From assembly GCA_002307295.1 (NCBI GenBank), contig DBTY01000012.1, forward strand, positions 1 through 64,000: 64,000 nt of DNA, given 5' to 3'. The notes under the pieces were generated by a model. That model did no database searches. It worked only from the letters and a program-made list of their open reading frames with translations, and had not been told where the DNA came from. This DNA comes from Ignavibacteriales bacterium UBA1304 (GTDB lineage Bacteria > Bacteroidota > Ignavibacteria > Ignavibacteriales > Ignavibacteriaceae). Below, in pieces: positions 1 to 7,869 of the stretch. Within the stretch, counting starts at the first letter, position 1; every line of letters starts with the position of its first letter. A program made the translations under genes and the position numbers.

Positions 1-105
1 TTCAAAGATATTGCTAAAAAATGGACTATGCCTGTTAGAAATTGGGCTTTTGTTATTTCTCATTTATCTGTTATTTTTAACGACAGGATTAAAGATTTTA
101 TTTAA
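1..105 (+). CDS. IS256-family (mutator type) transposase, C-terminal fragment cut by window edge
   Basis: An open frame runs from base 1 to the TAA at 103-105 and encodes 34 residues. It contains KKWTMPVRNW followed by a hydrophobic stretch and FNDRIKDFI. This matches the conserved end of IS256/mutator transposases, where a lysine-tryptophan, an NW pair and an F-x-x-R motif close the protein. The catalytic DDE part would lie to the left, outside the window, so it cannot be said whether the element is intact. No clear terminal inverted repeat was found between 106 and 155. The family call rests on a short fragment. Confidence 0.6.
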   Translation, partial: FKDIAKKWTMPVRNWAFVISHLSVIFNDRIKDFI

Positions 106-155
106 TCCCTCAAACCCCATTTACACATAACTTTTTACAGTCTCTAAAAGTAAAC

Positions 156-1763
156 TTATTTTAATAACATCATGCTTTTGGTTTTGCTGTATCCGTTAAA
201 TAACATCCGGTAAAAATACACGCCCGAAGAGTTATTTGCATTTTTCCAGTTCGCAAGATGCGAGCCTGCAGAGTAATATCCGTCTGCGGCTACATATACA
301 ACTCTTCCTGTTACGTCGTACACTTCAATTTTTACGTTGCCGCTTTGCGGAATGTAAAACTCTATTGAGGTGGATGGATTAAAAGGGTTTGGATAATTCT
401 GGCGTAAAACAAAAGTATCCGGTCTTAACAATTTTTGTTCATTAACGCTTGTGGGATAGTCATACGATTCGTTAACCATATGCCAGAGCTCTTCCGTTTG
501 TCCGTTATAATCCCGTTGCAAGTATTTGGTTTTTAACGCGGCTCTTGTAAAATTAGTAAGCGGAGTAAGAGTTGCGCTTCCGTCTGATTTCCATTCGTAA
601 ACGGGTATATTAGCAGGATTAAACGTAGTAGTAAAACCTCTTTCAACGGCTAAGTGGAACAAGCCAAAGTTACCCGGTTCGTGTCCGCCTAACCAGATTC
701 CAATGTTATCTACAAGAAACTGGTTCTTGCCAAATATAATGTAGTTGCACATATAGTCGGTTGCCGTGCCGTCTGCGGCTGGACCTACGCTAAAGTTTCC
801 GTCTCTGCCGTATATTCCTTCAATAATATGTAGTCCGGCTTTTGTAACGGAATTTGTATCAAGGCAGCGCGAGCACCATGTCTCCATCCATAAACCGCCG
901 TTATCGCCGGGTCTATCCCATCGTGGAATTTTCTGTTCAAGATGACGGTTATAATTTGCCGTTATAACTTCTCTTGCGTCAGAATGCACATGGTCGGCTG
1001 AAACATCCATATCGGAGCTGAAAATTCTGCAATGTTCCTGATAATTATGCGCAATTGAGCCCTGTAAGTTTTTAGCGCAAAGCGTCATGCCCATTGTGTG
1101 AGTTTTTAGTTTTGCAATATTAATTAAATAGCTGTCTGGAGAATTAACCGGAGCTAAGAAGGGGAGCTTTTTAAACCAGATGCCGTTATTTATATCAACC
1201 CATTGCACATCTGCGGCGTCTAATGTATCCACTGTTCCGCTTAAGTCTTTAATATTGGCTCCGGTTCTTGCCGCCATGCTAATATAGCCGCCTTCTTCAA
1301 AGTCGGAAGGGCAGTTAGTTTCGCGGATGTAAAAATTATTTTTTGCAACGCCTACAGTTTTAAGGCTTTCTATAATTCCTTCTACAAAATTAGAATCCGT
1401 TACAATACCCATTGTGCCAAGAGTGGTGTAACCGGGGGTAGTGGTAGCGTATCTACAGGTTATATTTGGCTTCAGGGCAATTTTTGTAGAGACGGGAGTT
1501 CCTCCTTCGGCGGCGGTACGGTTTATAAATACCGAGTCTCCAAAATCCAATCCAGCCTTCTTTATTGCGGCGGCGTTGGTTTTTACGTCGATGTTAGTCT
1601 TCATTATAAAAACCGCTTCCGGGTGATTTTCGATAAAAGAATGCACACCAAAACATTTATCGTCATTCTTAAAATACTTCCCAAAAATATTTGGGGGAGT
1701 TAATAATGTGGCGCCTGCGGCTACAGTAGTAGTTTTTAGAAATGTTCTTCTTGTTATATTCAT
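156..1763 (-). CDS. Tat-exported DUF362 domain protein with T9SS C-terminal sorting domain
   Basis: The protein is about 535 residues. The start at 1763 is preferred over the ATG 12 bases upstream because GGGGA lies five bases before it. The N-terminus carries a twin-arginine signal (TRRTFLK, then a hydrophobic stretch rich in Ala, Thr and Leu), so the protein probably folds before export. The middle has the DUF362 hallmark INIAKLKTHTMGMTLCAKNLQG. DUF362 proteins are uncharacterised, and some are linked to iron-sulfur or redox chemistry. The last ~75 residues are a T9SS sorting domain with NYPNPFNPST, a VYDVTGR turn and a GVYFYRM ending. It is a single gene, convergent with the transposase fragment and followed upstream on the same strand by two other T9SS clients. 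The substrate is unknown. Confidence 0.85.
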   Translation of the reverse strand: MNITRRTFLKTTTVAAGATLLTPPNIFGKYFKNDDKCFGVHSFIENHPEAVFIMKTNIDVKTNAAAIKKAGLDFGDSVFINRTAAEGGTPVSTKIALKPNITCRYATTTPGYTTLGTMGIVTDSNFVEGIIESLKTVGVAKNNFYIRETNCPSDFEEGGYISMAARTGANIKDLSGTVDTLDAADVQWVDINNGIWFKKLPFLAPVNSPDSYLINIAKLKTHTMGMTLCAKNLQGSIAHNYQEHCRIFSSDMDVSADHVHSDAREVITANYNRHLEQKIPRWDRPGDNGGLWMETWCSRCLDTNSVTKAGLHIIEGIYGRDGNFSVGPAADGTATDYMCNYIIFGKNQFLVDNIGIWLGGHEPGNFGLFHLAVERGFTTTFNPANIPVYEWKSDGSATLTPLTNFTRAALKTKYLQRDYNGQTEELWHMVNESYDYPTSVNEQKLLRPDTFVLRQNYPNPFNPSTSIEFYIPQSGNVKIEVYDVTGRVVYVAADGYYSAGSHLANWKNANNSSGVYFYRMLFNGYSKTKSMMLLK

Positions 1764-1824
1764 GAGATTCCCCATTGTTTAATAAACTAATTTATTGTAT
1801 TTATATTAATGTAAACAATTATTC

Positions 1825-3093
1825 CTACCTAATCAAAATCATTTTACGGGATTCTGATAATTTTGAGCCCGCGCTAATGCGGTAAATATAAACTCCGCTT
1901 GCAAGCGACGAAGCGTTAAAATTAACTTTGTGCACGCCAGCGTTCTGATAGCTGTTTACAAGGGTAGAAACTTCTCTACCTAAAATATCGTATACTTTAA
2001 GCGTAACAAACTCCGCCGTTTTTATTTCGTAGCTGATTATTGTCGACGGGTTAAATGGATTAGGGTAGCTTTGACTAAGAGAATAACTACTAACAGCAGC
2101 GTCAGGTTTTTCTTGTACTCCAGTTACAACTCCGTTTTCGTTAAAAACGGTTAAACCTAAATTTGTACCAATCCACTTATTTCCGGCTTTATCGAAAGCG
2201 ATTGAAGTAATCCAATTATTTAGTAATAAGGAATTTGAAGTATTGTAAACAGTCCAGTTTGTTCCATCAAACTTGAACAGACCATAATTCGCTCCTACCC
2301 ATTTATTACCAGCATGATCCATCGAGATAGTATTAATTAAATTATGAATCCCATAAATTAGCGGAGAATTAGATTCAGTAAAAATAAATAAGGTTGTATC
2401 GTTGTACTTTGCCAGACCTTTGTTGGTTGCAAGCCATTTATTACCTGCATCATCAATTGAAATTGAATTAATGATCATATTCATGTTCATTATGCTAATT
2501 ATTTCATGATAGTCAGTCCAGTTTGTTCCGTCAAATTTAAATAAACTTGCATAACCTCCGGCCCATATATTTCCAATTTTATCTATTGCGTATTGAAAAT
2601 CCCGACCTAATTTTTTGGAATAATCAACGATCCGACTTGTATCATTGAATTTAACAAAATAGCCTTCCATAGTCCCACACCACTTATTGTTGGTGCTGTC
2701 TATAATTATTGTTGTAATATAATCGTCAGGCAATCCAGAATTTGACGAATTATAAACAATCCAGTTTGTTCCGTCAAATTTAGCTAAGCCTTTATAAGTT
2801 CCAATCCATTTATTATTGGCAGAATCTATAGCTATAGAATAAATAGTATTATCTGTTAATCCAGAATTTGAAGTATTGAAGACAGTCCAGTTTGTTCCAT
2901 CAAATTTAACTAAGCCTTTTTCAGTCCCAATCCACTTATTATTAAATTTGTCTATGGTTATTAAATTTATATAATTGTTGGGTAAACCAGAATTTGAGGT
3001 ATTGTAATTAACCCATTTGGGGATTTGCGAATACGAAAGCGAAGATGATACAATTAATAAAATTATAAAAAAATGATAAGCTAAATTTTTCAT
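1825..3093 (-). CDS. Secreted two-component-type propeller (Reg_prop) protein, 7 repeats, T9SS sorting domain
   Basis: The protein is 422 residues. A signal peptide (about residues 1-22, ending SLSYSQ) is followed by seven repeats of ~40 residues. Each has a W-I/V/C/L-G-T core, then GLxKFDGTNWTVYN and a D-x-x-x-N-K end. This is the Reg_prop/ligand-binding propeller repeat of hybrid two-component sensors, but there is no membrane segment or kinase here. Seven copies would close one seven-bladed propeller. The C-terminal ~75 residues are a T9SS sorting domain (SYPNPFNPST, VYDILGREV, GVYIYRISAG). GGGG lies upstream of the ATG. It is a tandem paralogue of the next gene. The likely role is a surface or secreted binding protein; the ligand is unknown. 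Confidence 0.88.
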   Translation of the reverse strand: MKNLAYHFFIILLIVSSSLSYSQIPKWVNYNTSNSGLPNNYINLITIDKFNNKWIGTEKGLVKFDGTNWTVFNTSNSGLTDNTIYSIAIDSANNKWIGTYKGLAKFDGTNWIVYNSSNSGLPDDYITTIIIDSTNNKWCGTMEGYFVKFNDTSRIVDYSKKLGRDFQYAIDKIGNIWAGGYASLFKFDGTNWTDYHEIISIMNMNMIINSISIDDAGNKWLATNKGLAKYNDTTLFIFTESNSPLIYGIHNLINTISMDHAGNKWVGANYGLFKFDGTNWTVYNTSNSLLLNNWITSIAFDKAGNKWIGTNLGLTVFNENGVVTGVQEKPDAAVSSYSLSQSYPNPFNPSTIISYEIKTAEFVTLKVYDILGREVSTLVNSYQNAGVHKVNFNASSLASGVYIYRISAGSKLSESRKMILIR

Positions 3094-3199
3094 ATAAAAA
3101 CCCCAATTTGTTATTTGAATTTATAAATATAAACTATTTACAATAAAAAGGCAAAAGCCTTTTTATTTATCGGAAATAGAATATATGCAACAATTATTT

Positions 3200-5332
3200 T
3201 TACCTAATCAAAATCATTTTACGGGATTCGGATAATTTACTACCAGCGCTGATGCGGTAAATATAAACTCCGCTTGCAAGCGCTGAAGCGTTAAAATTAA
3301 CTTTATGCACGCCTGCGTTTTGATAGCTGTTTACAAGGGTAGAAACTTCTCTGCCTAAAATATCGTATATGTTAAGCGTAACAAACTCCGCCGTTTTTAT
3401 TTCGTAGCTGATTATTGTCGAAGGATTAAACGGGTTGGGGTAGTTTTGTTTAAGCGCATAATCATTAACTATATCGCGCTGTGCAACAATTCCGTCTTTA
3501 TTAAAAACGCTTAAACCGTCAGTGGAGCCAATCCATTTATTATCAGCTTTGTCTATTGTTAAGGATAATAAATAATTGCCGGGCAATGCTGAATTTGAAG
3601 CGTTATAAACCGTCCAAATTTTACCGCCATATTTTGCTAATCCGTTTTCTGTTGCAATCCATTTGTCTCCGGCATTGTCAATTGCTACAGCATGAATACA
3701 ATTATCAGGCAATGCTGAATTTGAAGTATTATAAACGATCCAATTTTTATCATCAAATTTTGTTAATCCGTTTGTTGTACCAATCCATTTAGATTTGGAG
3801 CCGTCGATGGCAATAGAAAGAACAGTATCGTTAGGCAAGAATGAATTTGATTTATTATAGACTGTCCAGTTAGCTCCGTCAAACTTAGCTAAACCTCCGC
3901 TATTGGTTCCAATCCATTTGTTTCCAATATTATCGACAACTATTATGTTAATATAATTATTTGGCAGTAGGGAGTTTGATTTATTATAAATTGTCCAATT
4001 TGCTCCATCGTATTTTGCCAGACCATTATTAGTTCCAATCCACTTGTTTCCAGCAGCGTCAAGAGCTATTGCATTAACGCTACGACCAGGCAGACCGGAA
4101 TTATCCTGATCATAAATAGTCCAATTTGTTCCGTCAAATTTTGCCAACCCGCCATAGGAAGTCCCAATCCATTTATTGCCCATATTGTCTATTGCAATAG
4201 TTTTAATTTCGGTATTTGGCAATGCTGAATTTGAAGAATTATAAACCGTCCAATTATCTCCGTCAAATTTCACTATTCCACCATAATCAGTTCCAATCCA
4301 TTTCGCTCCGGTATTATCTATTACGATTGAAGATATTATGCCTTGCGGGAGGATTGAATTTGAGATATTGTACTTAGTCTTGTCGGTTTTGCCATACTTA
4401 ATTAGTCCATTGCCAGTTGCGCCGACCCATAGATTATTTGAGTTGTCAATTATTATTGAAGTAATATAATCGAAAGGCGAAATCAAAGACCTCGTATTAT
4501 TTAGAATTGTCCAGTTTATCCCGTCAAATTTTGCTAATCCGCCGTTTCCGGCTCCAAGCCATAAATTCCCCGAATGATCTATTATTACCGTGGATATAAA
4601 GAAGTCAGTAAAAAAAGAATTTAAAGTATCATAATCAGTCCATGTAGTTCCGTCGAATTTTGCTAAACCGTAAGTAGATCCTACCCATTTGTTATCCGCA
4701 GAATCTATAGCTACAGATTTAACGACATAGCCGAATTCTATATTCGGATTTGGATTATTATAAAAAGTAAAATTAGCTCCGTCAAATTTAATTAAGCCAT
4801 GGTTAGAGCCGCACCACTTATTTCCAGCCTTGTCTATTGCAATTGAAAAGAATGTGGAATAAGGAGACTTTGCATTATAGACCGACCAACTTGTCCCGTC
4901 AAATTTAGTCAGATAGTTTGTAGTCCCAATCCATTTATTGCCGTCGTCGTCAATCGTTATTGAATATACAAAATTATCGGGCAACCCGGAGTTTGACGTG
5001 TTATAAACAGTAAAGTTTTTCCCGTCAAATTTAACCAAACCTCTGCCATTAAGACCTATCCATTTATCGCCGTTTTTATCAATAGCCAGGGAACGAATGC
5101 TGTCGCTTGGAAGAGCGGAATTTGTTTTATCAAAAAATGTTTTCTTCCCGGTATTTCTGTCTAATTTAATAAGTCCATACTCTGAGCCGATCCATAAAAA
5201 ATTATTGTCTTCAATCATCGCATAAACTATTTCGTTCTGAGTATAGTTAATCCATTTTTGTTTTTGGGAATAGGTAAGCGTCGATGATGCGGCTAATAAA
5301 AGAAGAAGAAAATAAAAGAAAAAGTTTCTCAT
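3200..5332 (-). CDS. Secreted propeller (Reg_prop) protein, 14 repeats, T9SS sorting domain
   Basis: The protein is about 710 residues. The start is placed at 5332 (MRNFFFYFLL, a signal peptide ending TLTYSQ) because GGGGGTG precedes it; an earlier in-frame ATG lacks such a site. I count 14 repeats of the same W-I-G-T...KFDGxNWTVYN unit as in the downstream gene, exactly twice as many, which predicts two seven-bladed propellers. The C-terminal T9SS sorting domain is almost the same as that of the neighbour, also at DNA level (3205-3425 against 1831-2050). As in the neighbour, no kinase or DNA-binding part is attached, so this is a stand-alone secreted propeller. The two genes probably arose by duplication with internal repeat growth. 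Confidence 0.88.
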   Translation of the reverse strand: MRNFFFYFLLLLLAASSTLTYSQKQKWINYTQNEIVYAMIEDNNFLWIGSEYGLIKLDRNTGKKTFFDKTNSALPSDSIRSLAIDKNGDKWIGLNGRGLVKFDGKNFTVYNTSNSGLPDNFVYSITIDDDGNKWIGTTNYLTKFDGTSWSVYNAKSPYSTFFSIAIDKAGNKWCGSNHGLIKFDGANFTFYNNPNPNIEFGYVVKSVAIDSADNKWVGSTYGLAKFDGTTWTDYDTLNSFFTDFFISTVIIDHSGNLWLGAGNGGLAKFDGINWTILNNTRSLISPFDYITSIIIDNSNNLWVGATGNGLIKYGKTDKTKYNISNSILPQGIISSIVIDNTGAKWIGTDYGGIVKFDGDNWTVYNSSNSALPNTEIKTIAIDNMGNKWIGTSYGGLAKFDGTNWTIYDQDNSGLPGRSVNAIALDAAGNKWIGTNNGLAKYDGANWTIYNKSNSLLPNNYINIIVVDNIGNKWIGTNSGGLAKFDGANWTVYNKSNSFLPNDTVLSIAIDGSKSKWIGTTNGLTKFDDKNWIVYNTSNSALPDNCIHAVAIDNAGDKWIATENGLAKYGGKIWTVYNASNSALPGNYLLSLTIDKADNKWIGSTDGLSVFNKDGIVAQRDIVNDYALKQNYPNPFNPSTIISYEIKTAEFVTLNIYDILGREVSTLVNSYQNAGVHKVNFNASALASGVYIYRISAGSKLSESRKMILIR

Positions 5333-5420
5333 AAAACACCCCCGGTTAATTTTTATAGCCTTATAATATAAGATTTTTATAAGCAAAAAGAACTATAATT
5401 TATGATACGCAAATATACTT

Positions 5421-5454
5421 TAATTCGGCAGACTAAAAGTCTGCCGCTACGAAA
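5421..5454 (+). repeat. Dispersed palindromic repeat, copy 1
   Basis: A perfect stem of CGGCAGACT and AGTCTGCCG with a 3-base loop lies at 5426-5446, followed by CTACGAA. The same element occurs near 22824, 25196 and 56086 and, diverged, at 17171. It is intergenic and REP-like. It may also slow or end transcription, but no long T-run follows. Confidence 0.75.
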
Positions 5455-5518
5455 AATAAATAATACAGATTTTATATAACAACTGCTTCTTTGTCTGATA
5501 AACCAAAGATCAAGGCTG

Positions 5519-6514
5519 TTATGCCAAATCGTGGTTTGGGTAAACAATGCCGCACTCTTTGCGTATAGCGTCAAGCGTATCAATTAAATCGAGACTAAAA
5601 TCAAAGCTCATTAACGCGCTTTGTGTTTTGCCGCTTAGTATAGCTTTTACCACTTCGTCGGCTTCGTAATTATAGCCGTTGCCTTTAAACTGAAAAGTGA
5701 TTGGAATTTCTTCTCCATTATTGCGGATTACTTTTATATTACCCGGGCAAAACCATCGGTTCTCCAGAACTATTTTCCCTTTTTCGCCATGTATCTCCGA
5801 TACAACGTCGGCGTTAGCCGTATACGAGGAATAGAGCGACGCTAACGCGTTGTTAGCGTATTTGAACGACATACTGCATGAATAATCGACGTCAGTTGCG
5901 CCTATATCCGCCATGGCTTTAATTTCGACTGGTTTGCCTAATATAAATAATGAGAGAAAAACGGGATAGATGCCAATATCAAGCAGGGAACCGCCGCAAA
6001 GCTCTTTGTTAAAATGTCGGTGTGCCGGGCTGTTGGCGGATTTAAATGCGAACGAAGATGTAAGCAGATTTATTTTCCCTATCTCTCCTGAAGCTGCAAT
6101 TTCTTTTGCTTTAATTATATTCGGTAAAAAGCGCGACCATAAAGCTTCCATTAAAAAAAGATTTTTCTCTTTTGCTTTGTCAATCATAGTACGAACTTCA
6201 GAGCCGTTTACTCCAAATGGTTTTTCGCAAAGCACGTGTTTGCCATGTTCAAGCGCCATTATAGTATTCTGATAATGCAGATGGTGAGGGGTAGCGACGT
6301 AAATTACGTCAACCTGCGGGTCTTTTGCCACTTCTTCATAGCTGCCGTAAACTTTAGGAACTTTGAATCCATCGGAGAAAGCTTTTGCTTTTTCTAACAA
6401 CCGCGAACCGACTGCGTAAAGTTCTGTATTATCAACAGTTTTTAGCGCTTCGGCAAGCGTGCGCGCCATACGTCCCGTCCCTAAAATGCCCCATCTTACT
6501 TTTTTATCCGCCAT
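5519..6514 (-). CDS. Gfo/Idh/MocA family NAD(P)-dependent oxidoreductase
   Basis: The protein is 331 residues. The N-terminal Rossmann fold has WGILGTGRMA (residues 8-17). The family motif appears as CEKPFGVNGSEV, whose EKP lysine is the usual catalytic or cofactor-binding residue, and VDVIYVATPHHLHYQN is also typical. The C-terminal alpha/beta domain carries the GGSLLDIGIYP motif with its conserved aspartate. Relatives oxidise or epimerise sugars, inositols or trans-dihydrodiols. It resembles the dihydrodiol dehydrogenase subgroup in layout, but the substrate cannot be read from the sequence. A GAGGG ribosome site precedes the ATG. It is a single gene with a palindromic repeat downstream. 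Confidence 0.9.
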   Translation of the reverse strand: MADKKVRWGILGTGRMARTLAEALKTVDNTELYAVGSRLLEKAKAFSDGFKVPKVYGSYEEVAKDPQVDVIYVATPHHLHYQNTIMALEHGKHVLCEKPFGVNGSEVRTMIDKAKEKNLFLMEALWSRFLPNIIKAKEIAASGEIGKINLLTSSFAFKSANSPAHRHFNKELCGGSLLDIGIYPVFLSLFILGKPVEIKAMADIGATDVDYSCSMSFKYANNALASLYSSYTANADVVSEIHGEKGKIVLENRWFCPGNIKVIRNNGEEIPITFQFKGNGYNYEADEVVKAILSGKTQSALMSFDFSLDLIDTLDAIRKECGIVYPNHDLA

Positions 6515-6771
6515 TTAATTGCCCTCAGAAAAATAGTCAAAGAATATTCTGTAATTAAACTAACTGAATGAAATTAGTTAAAAATATGTTCTTGTTATAA
6601 TTTAATAAAAAATAATTAAAATTGTATACAACGATTAATGCGTTGTACGTTTTTGACGCCTGTATTTGCAGGTAAAGTACGATTTTTAGTCTCAATAACT
6701 GGAGTTGTTGTTTTATTTATGACGAGATTGTTTTTGTAGGGATAATTAAAAAGCAGGGGAGAGTTTAAAAT

Positions 6772-6802
6772 AAAAAAACCCAAATCAAAAGATTTGGGTT
6801 TT
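6772..6802 (-). terminator. Rho-independent terminator after tRNA-Leu
   Basis: A perfect hairpin, AACCCAAATC, four bases, GATTTGGGTT, lies just past the 3' end of the tRNA. On the minus strand it is followed by a run of seven T. Confidence 0.8.
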
Positions 6803-6804
6803 TG

Positions 6805-6890
6805 TACCGAGGACCGGAATCGAACCGGTACGGGAACAAGTTCCCACAGGATTTTAAGTCCTGTGCGTCTACCAATTCCGCCACCCCGGC
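6805..6890 (-). tRNA. tRNA-Leu (anticodon UAA)
   Basis: This is an 86-base cloverleaf with a long variable arm, read on the minus strand. The acceptor stem is GCCGGGG against CCTCGGT (ending in a G-U pair), followed by discriminator A. The anticodon stem-loop is CAGGACTTAAAATCCTG, anticodon TAA. The variable arm GGGAACTTGTTCCC is the class II sign expected for leucine, and the T-arm holds GGTTCGATTCC. CCA is not encoded. A terminator follows and a Bacteroidota-type promoter lies just upstream. Confidence 0.97.
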
Positions 6891-6911
6891 ATCTGGTAAA
6901 AATTAAGTCCA

Positions 6912-6942
6912 CAAATATAGAGATTTGTTAAAATTTAATCAA
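6912..6942 (-). promoter_or_regulatory. Probable promoter of tRNA-Leu
   Basis: On the minus strand, TTG (6940-6942) and TATATTTG (6912-6919) are separated by 20 bases, matching the Bacteroidota primary sigma consensus TTG...TAnnTTTG. The predicted start lies ~15 bases before the tRNA 5' end. This is the best match in the window. Confidence 0.65.
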
Positions 6943-7024
6943 GGGTTTTGCAAAAAAAATCTAAAAAGTTTTGTAATTTTTTTATTAACAAAGAGTATTG
7001 TTGACAATAAGAGCTAAAATAAAA

Positions 7025-7052
7025 AAAACCGGGAAAAGTTTTGCCCGGTTTT
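7025..7052 (-). terminator. Rho-independent terminator after the DUF5683-like gene
   Basis: The hairpin pairs AAAACCGGG with CCCGGTTTT across a ten-base loop. It lies 25 bases past the stop of the upstream gene, with a run of T following on the minus strand. Confidence 0.8.
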
Positions 7053-7076
7053 CAAAAATAAATATCTTATGAAAAA

Positions 7077-7814
7077 TTAAAAAGAAGCGCGCATTAGTAA
7101 ATTTATTCCGTCAAGCGAAGAAAACTTATTGCCTGCGCTAACAGAAAAACTAAGGCTGTTATTCTGGCTTAATCTTTTATTGTACGACGTTACAAGTCTA
7201 ACTGCGTCTATTGCGCTGATAATCCTGTTAACGATGACCGCGCCTACTACAAAACGGAGATCCGTGTAAGCCTGTTCGCTTGAGACCCACATATTTCTAT
7301 ATGCTTTTCTGTCTTCGGTCGAGCTCCATTTCCAATAGTCTTTATGTATATCGTACATTTCAGAATAATATCCGTTAAAAGATTTAGTGTCGTTATACTG
7401 ATTAATATCTTTGTAGTTTCCTATTGCGGAATAATAGTCGGAGTTTTTACCTGCATTGTCTACTCCGCCATTTGCTGCCGCATAACTTTTGTAGTTATCT
7501 TTCTGCCAATTGCCATAAGCGTTTATTCCAATATAGGCGCCCCAAAGAGCCGCTTCAGCAATTGTAAAATATTTTCCAACGTCATAAGAGCCTGCATAAA
7601 GCTCGCCCATACCGGGGAGAAGCAGAGAATAAATAACGGCAAGCCCAACGTTCTTTTTGCCTTTATCCTGCGGAGAAGATAAAAGATTCAGTTCAGGCTT
7701 TTGAGCCGGAATTTCTTTAATCTCGTTTTTAAGCTCGTATAATGGCTTTTGTTGGATTGTTTGAGCAAAGCCAAGGGAAGATAATAAGATAACGACTGCG
7801 AATATTCTTTTCAT
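7077..7814 (-). CDS. Exported DUF5683-like protein of unknown function
   Basis: The protein is 245 residues. A signal peptide (MKRIFAVVILLSSLGFAQ) is followed by a polar linker. A hydrophobic region then contains SLLLPGMGELYAGSYDVGKY, resembling the start of the DUF5683 domain found in many Bacteroidota outer-envelope proteins. The middle (residues ~105-170) is rich in Tyr, Asn, Asp and Lys. A second hydrophobic part (residues ~185-205) precedes the end SLSFSVSAGNKF...LLMRASF, which alternates polar and nonpolar residues and finishes in Phe, like an outer-membrane strand. Function is unknown. It is followed by its own terminator. Confidence 0.7.
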   Translation of the reverse strand: MKRIFAVVILLSSLGFAQTIQQKPLYELKNEIKEIPAQKPELNLLSSPQDKGKKNVGLAVIYSLLLPGMGELYAGSYDVGKYFTIAEAALWGAYIGINAYGNWQKDNYKSYAAANGGVDNAGKNSDYYSAIGNYKDINQYNDTKSFNGYYSEMYDIHKDYWKWSSTEDRKAYRNMWVSSEQAYTDLRFVVGAVIVNRIISAIDAVRLVTSYNKRLSQNNSLSFSVSAGNKFSSLDGINLLMRASF

Positions 7815-7869
7815 ATTTTTTAATTATAAGTTTAGAATTTTGAAAGTATTAAATCAATATATTTTTTTA

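Noticed and set aside
3556..3792. Plus-strand frame with repeats inside the 14-repeat propeller gene
   Set aside because: Its repeats are the complement of the propeller repeats, so it is a shadow.
1825..5332. Regular ~130-base DNA periodicity, considered as CRISPR-like array
   Set aside because: The period follows the coding repeats of the propeller genes, units diverge, and there are no identical repeats with unique spacers or cas genes.
5377..5583. 68-codon minus-strand frame before the oxidoreductase end
   Set aside because: It spans a palindromic repeat and the end of the oxidoreductase in another frame; no supporting signals.
6627..6651. TACAACG...CGTTGTA hairpin downstream of the tRNA
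   Set aside because: The stem is only seven bases and AT-rich with a weak T-run; kept out of the feature list because the tRNA already has a strong terminator.
6616..6912. 98-codon open frame on the minus strand
   Set aside because: It runs through the tRNA-Leu and its terminator and resembles no protein; the tRNA explains the sequence.
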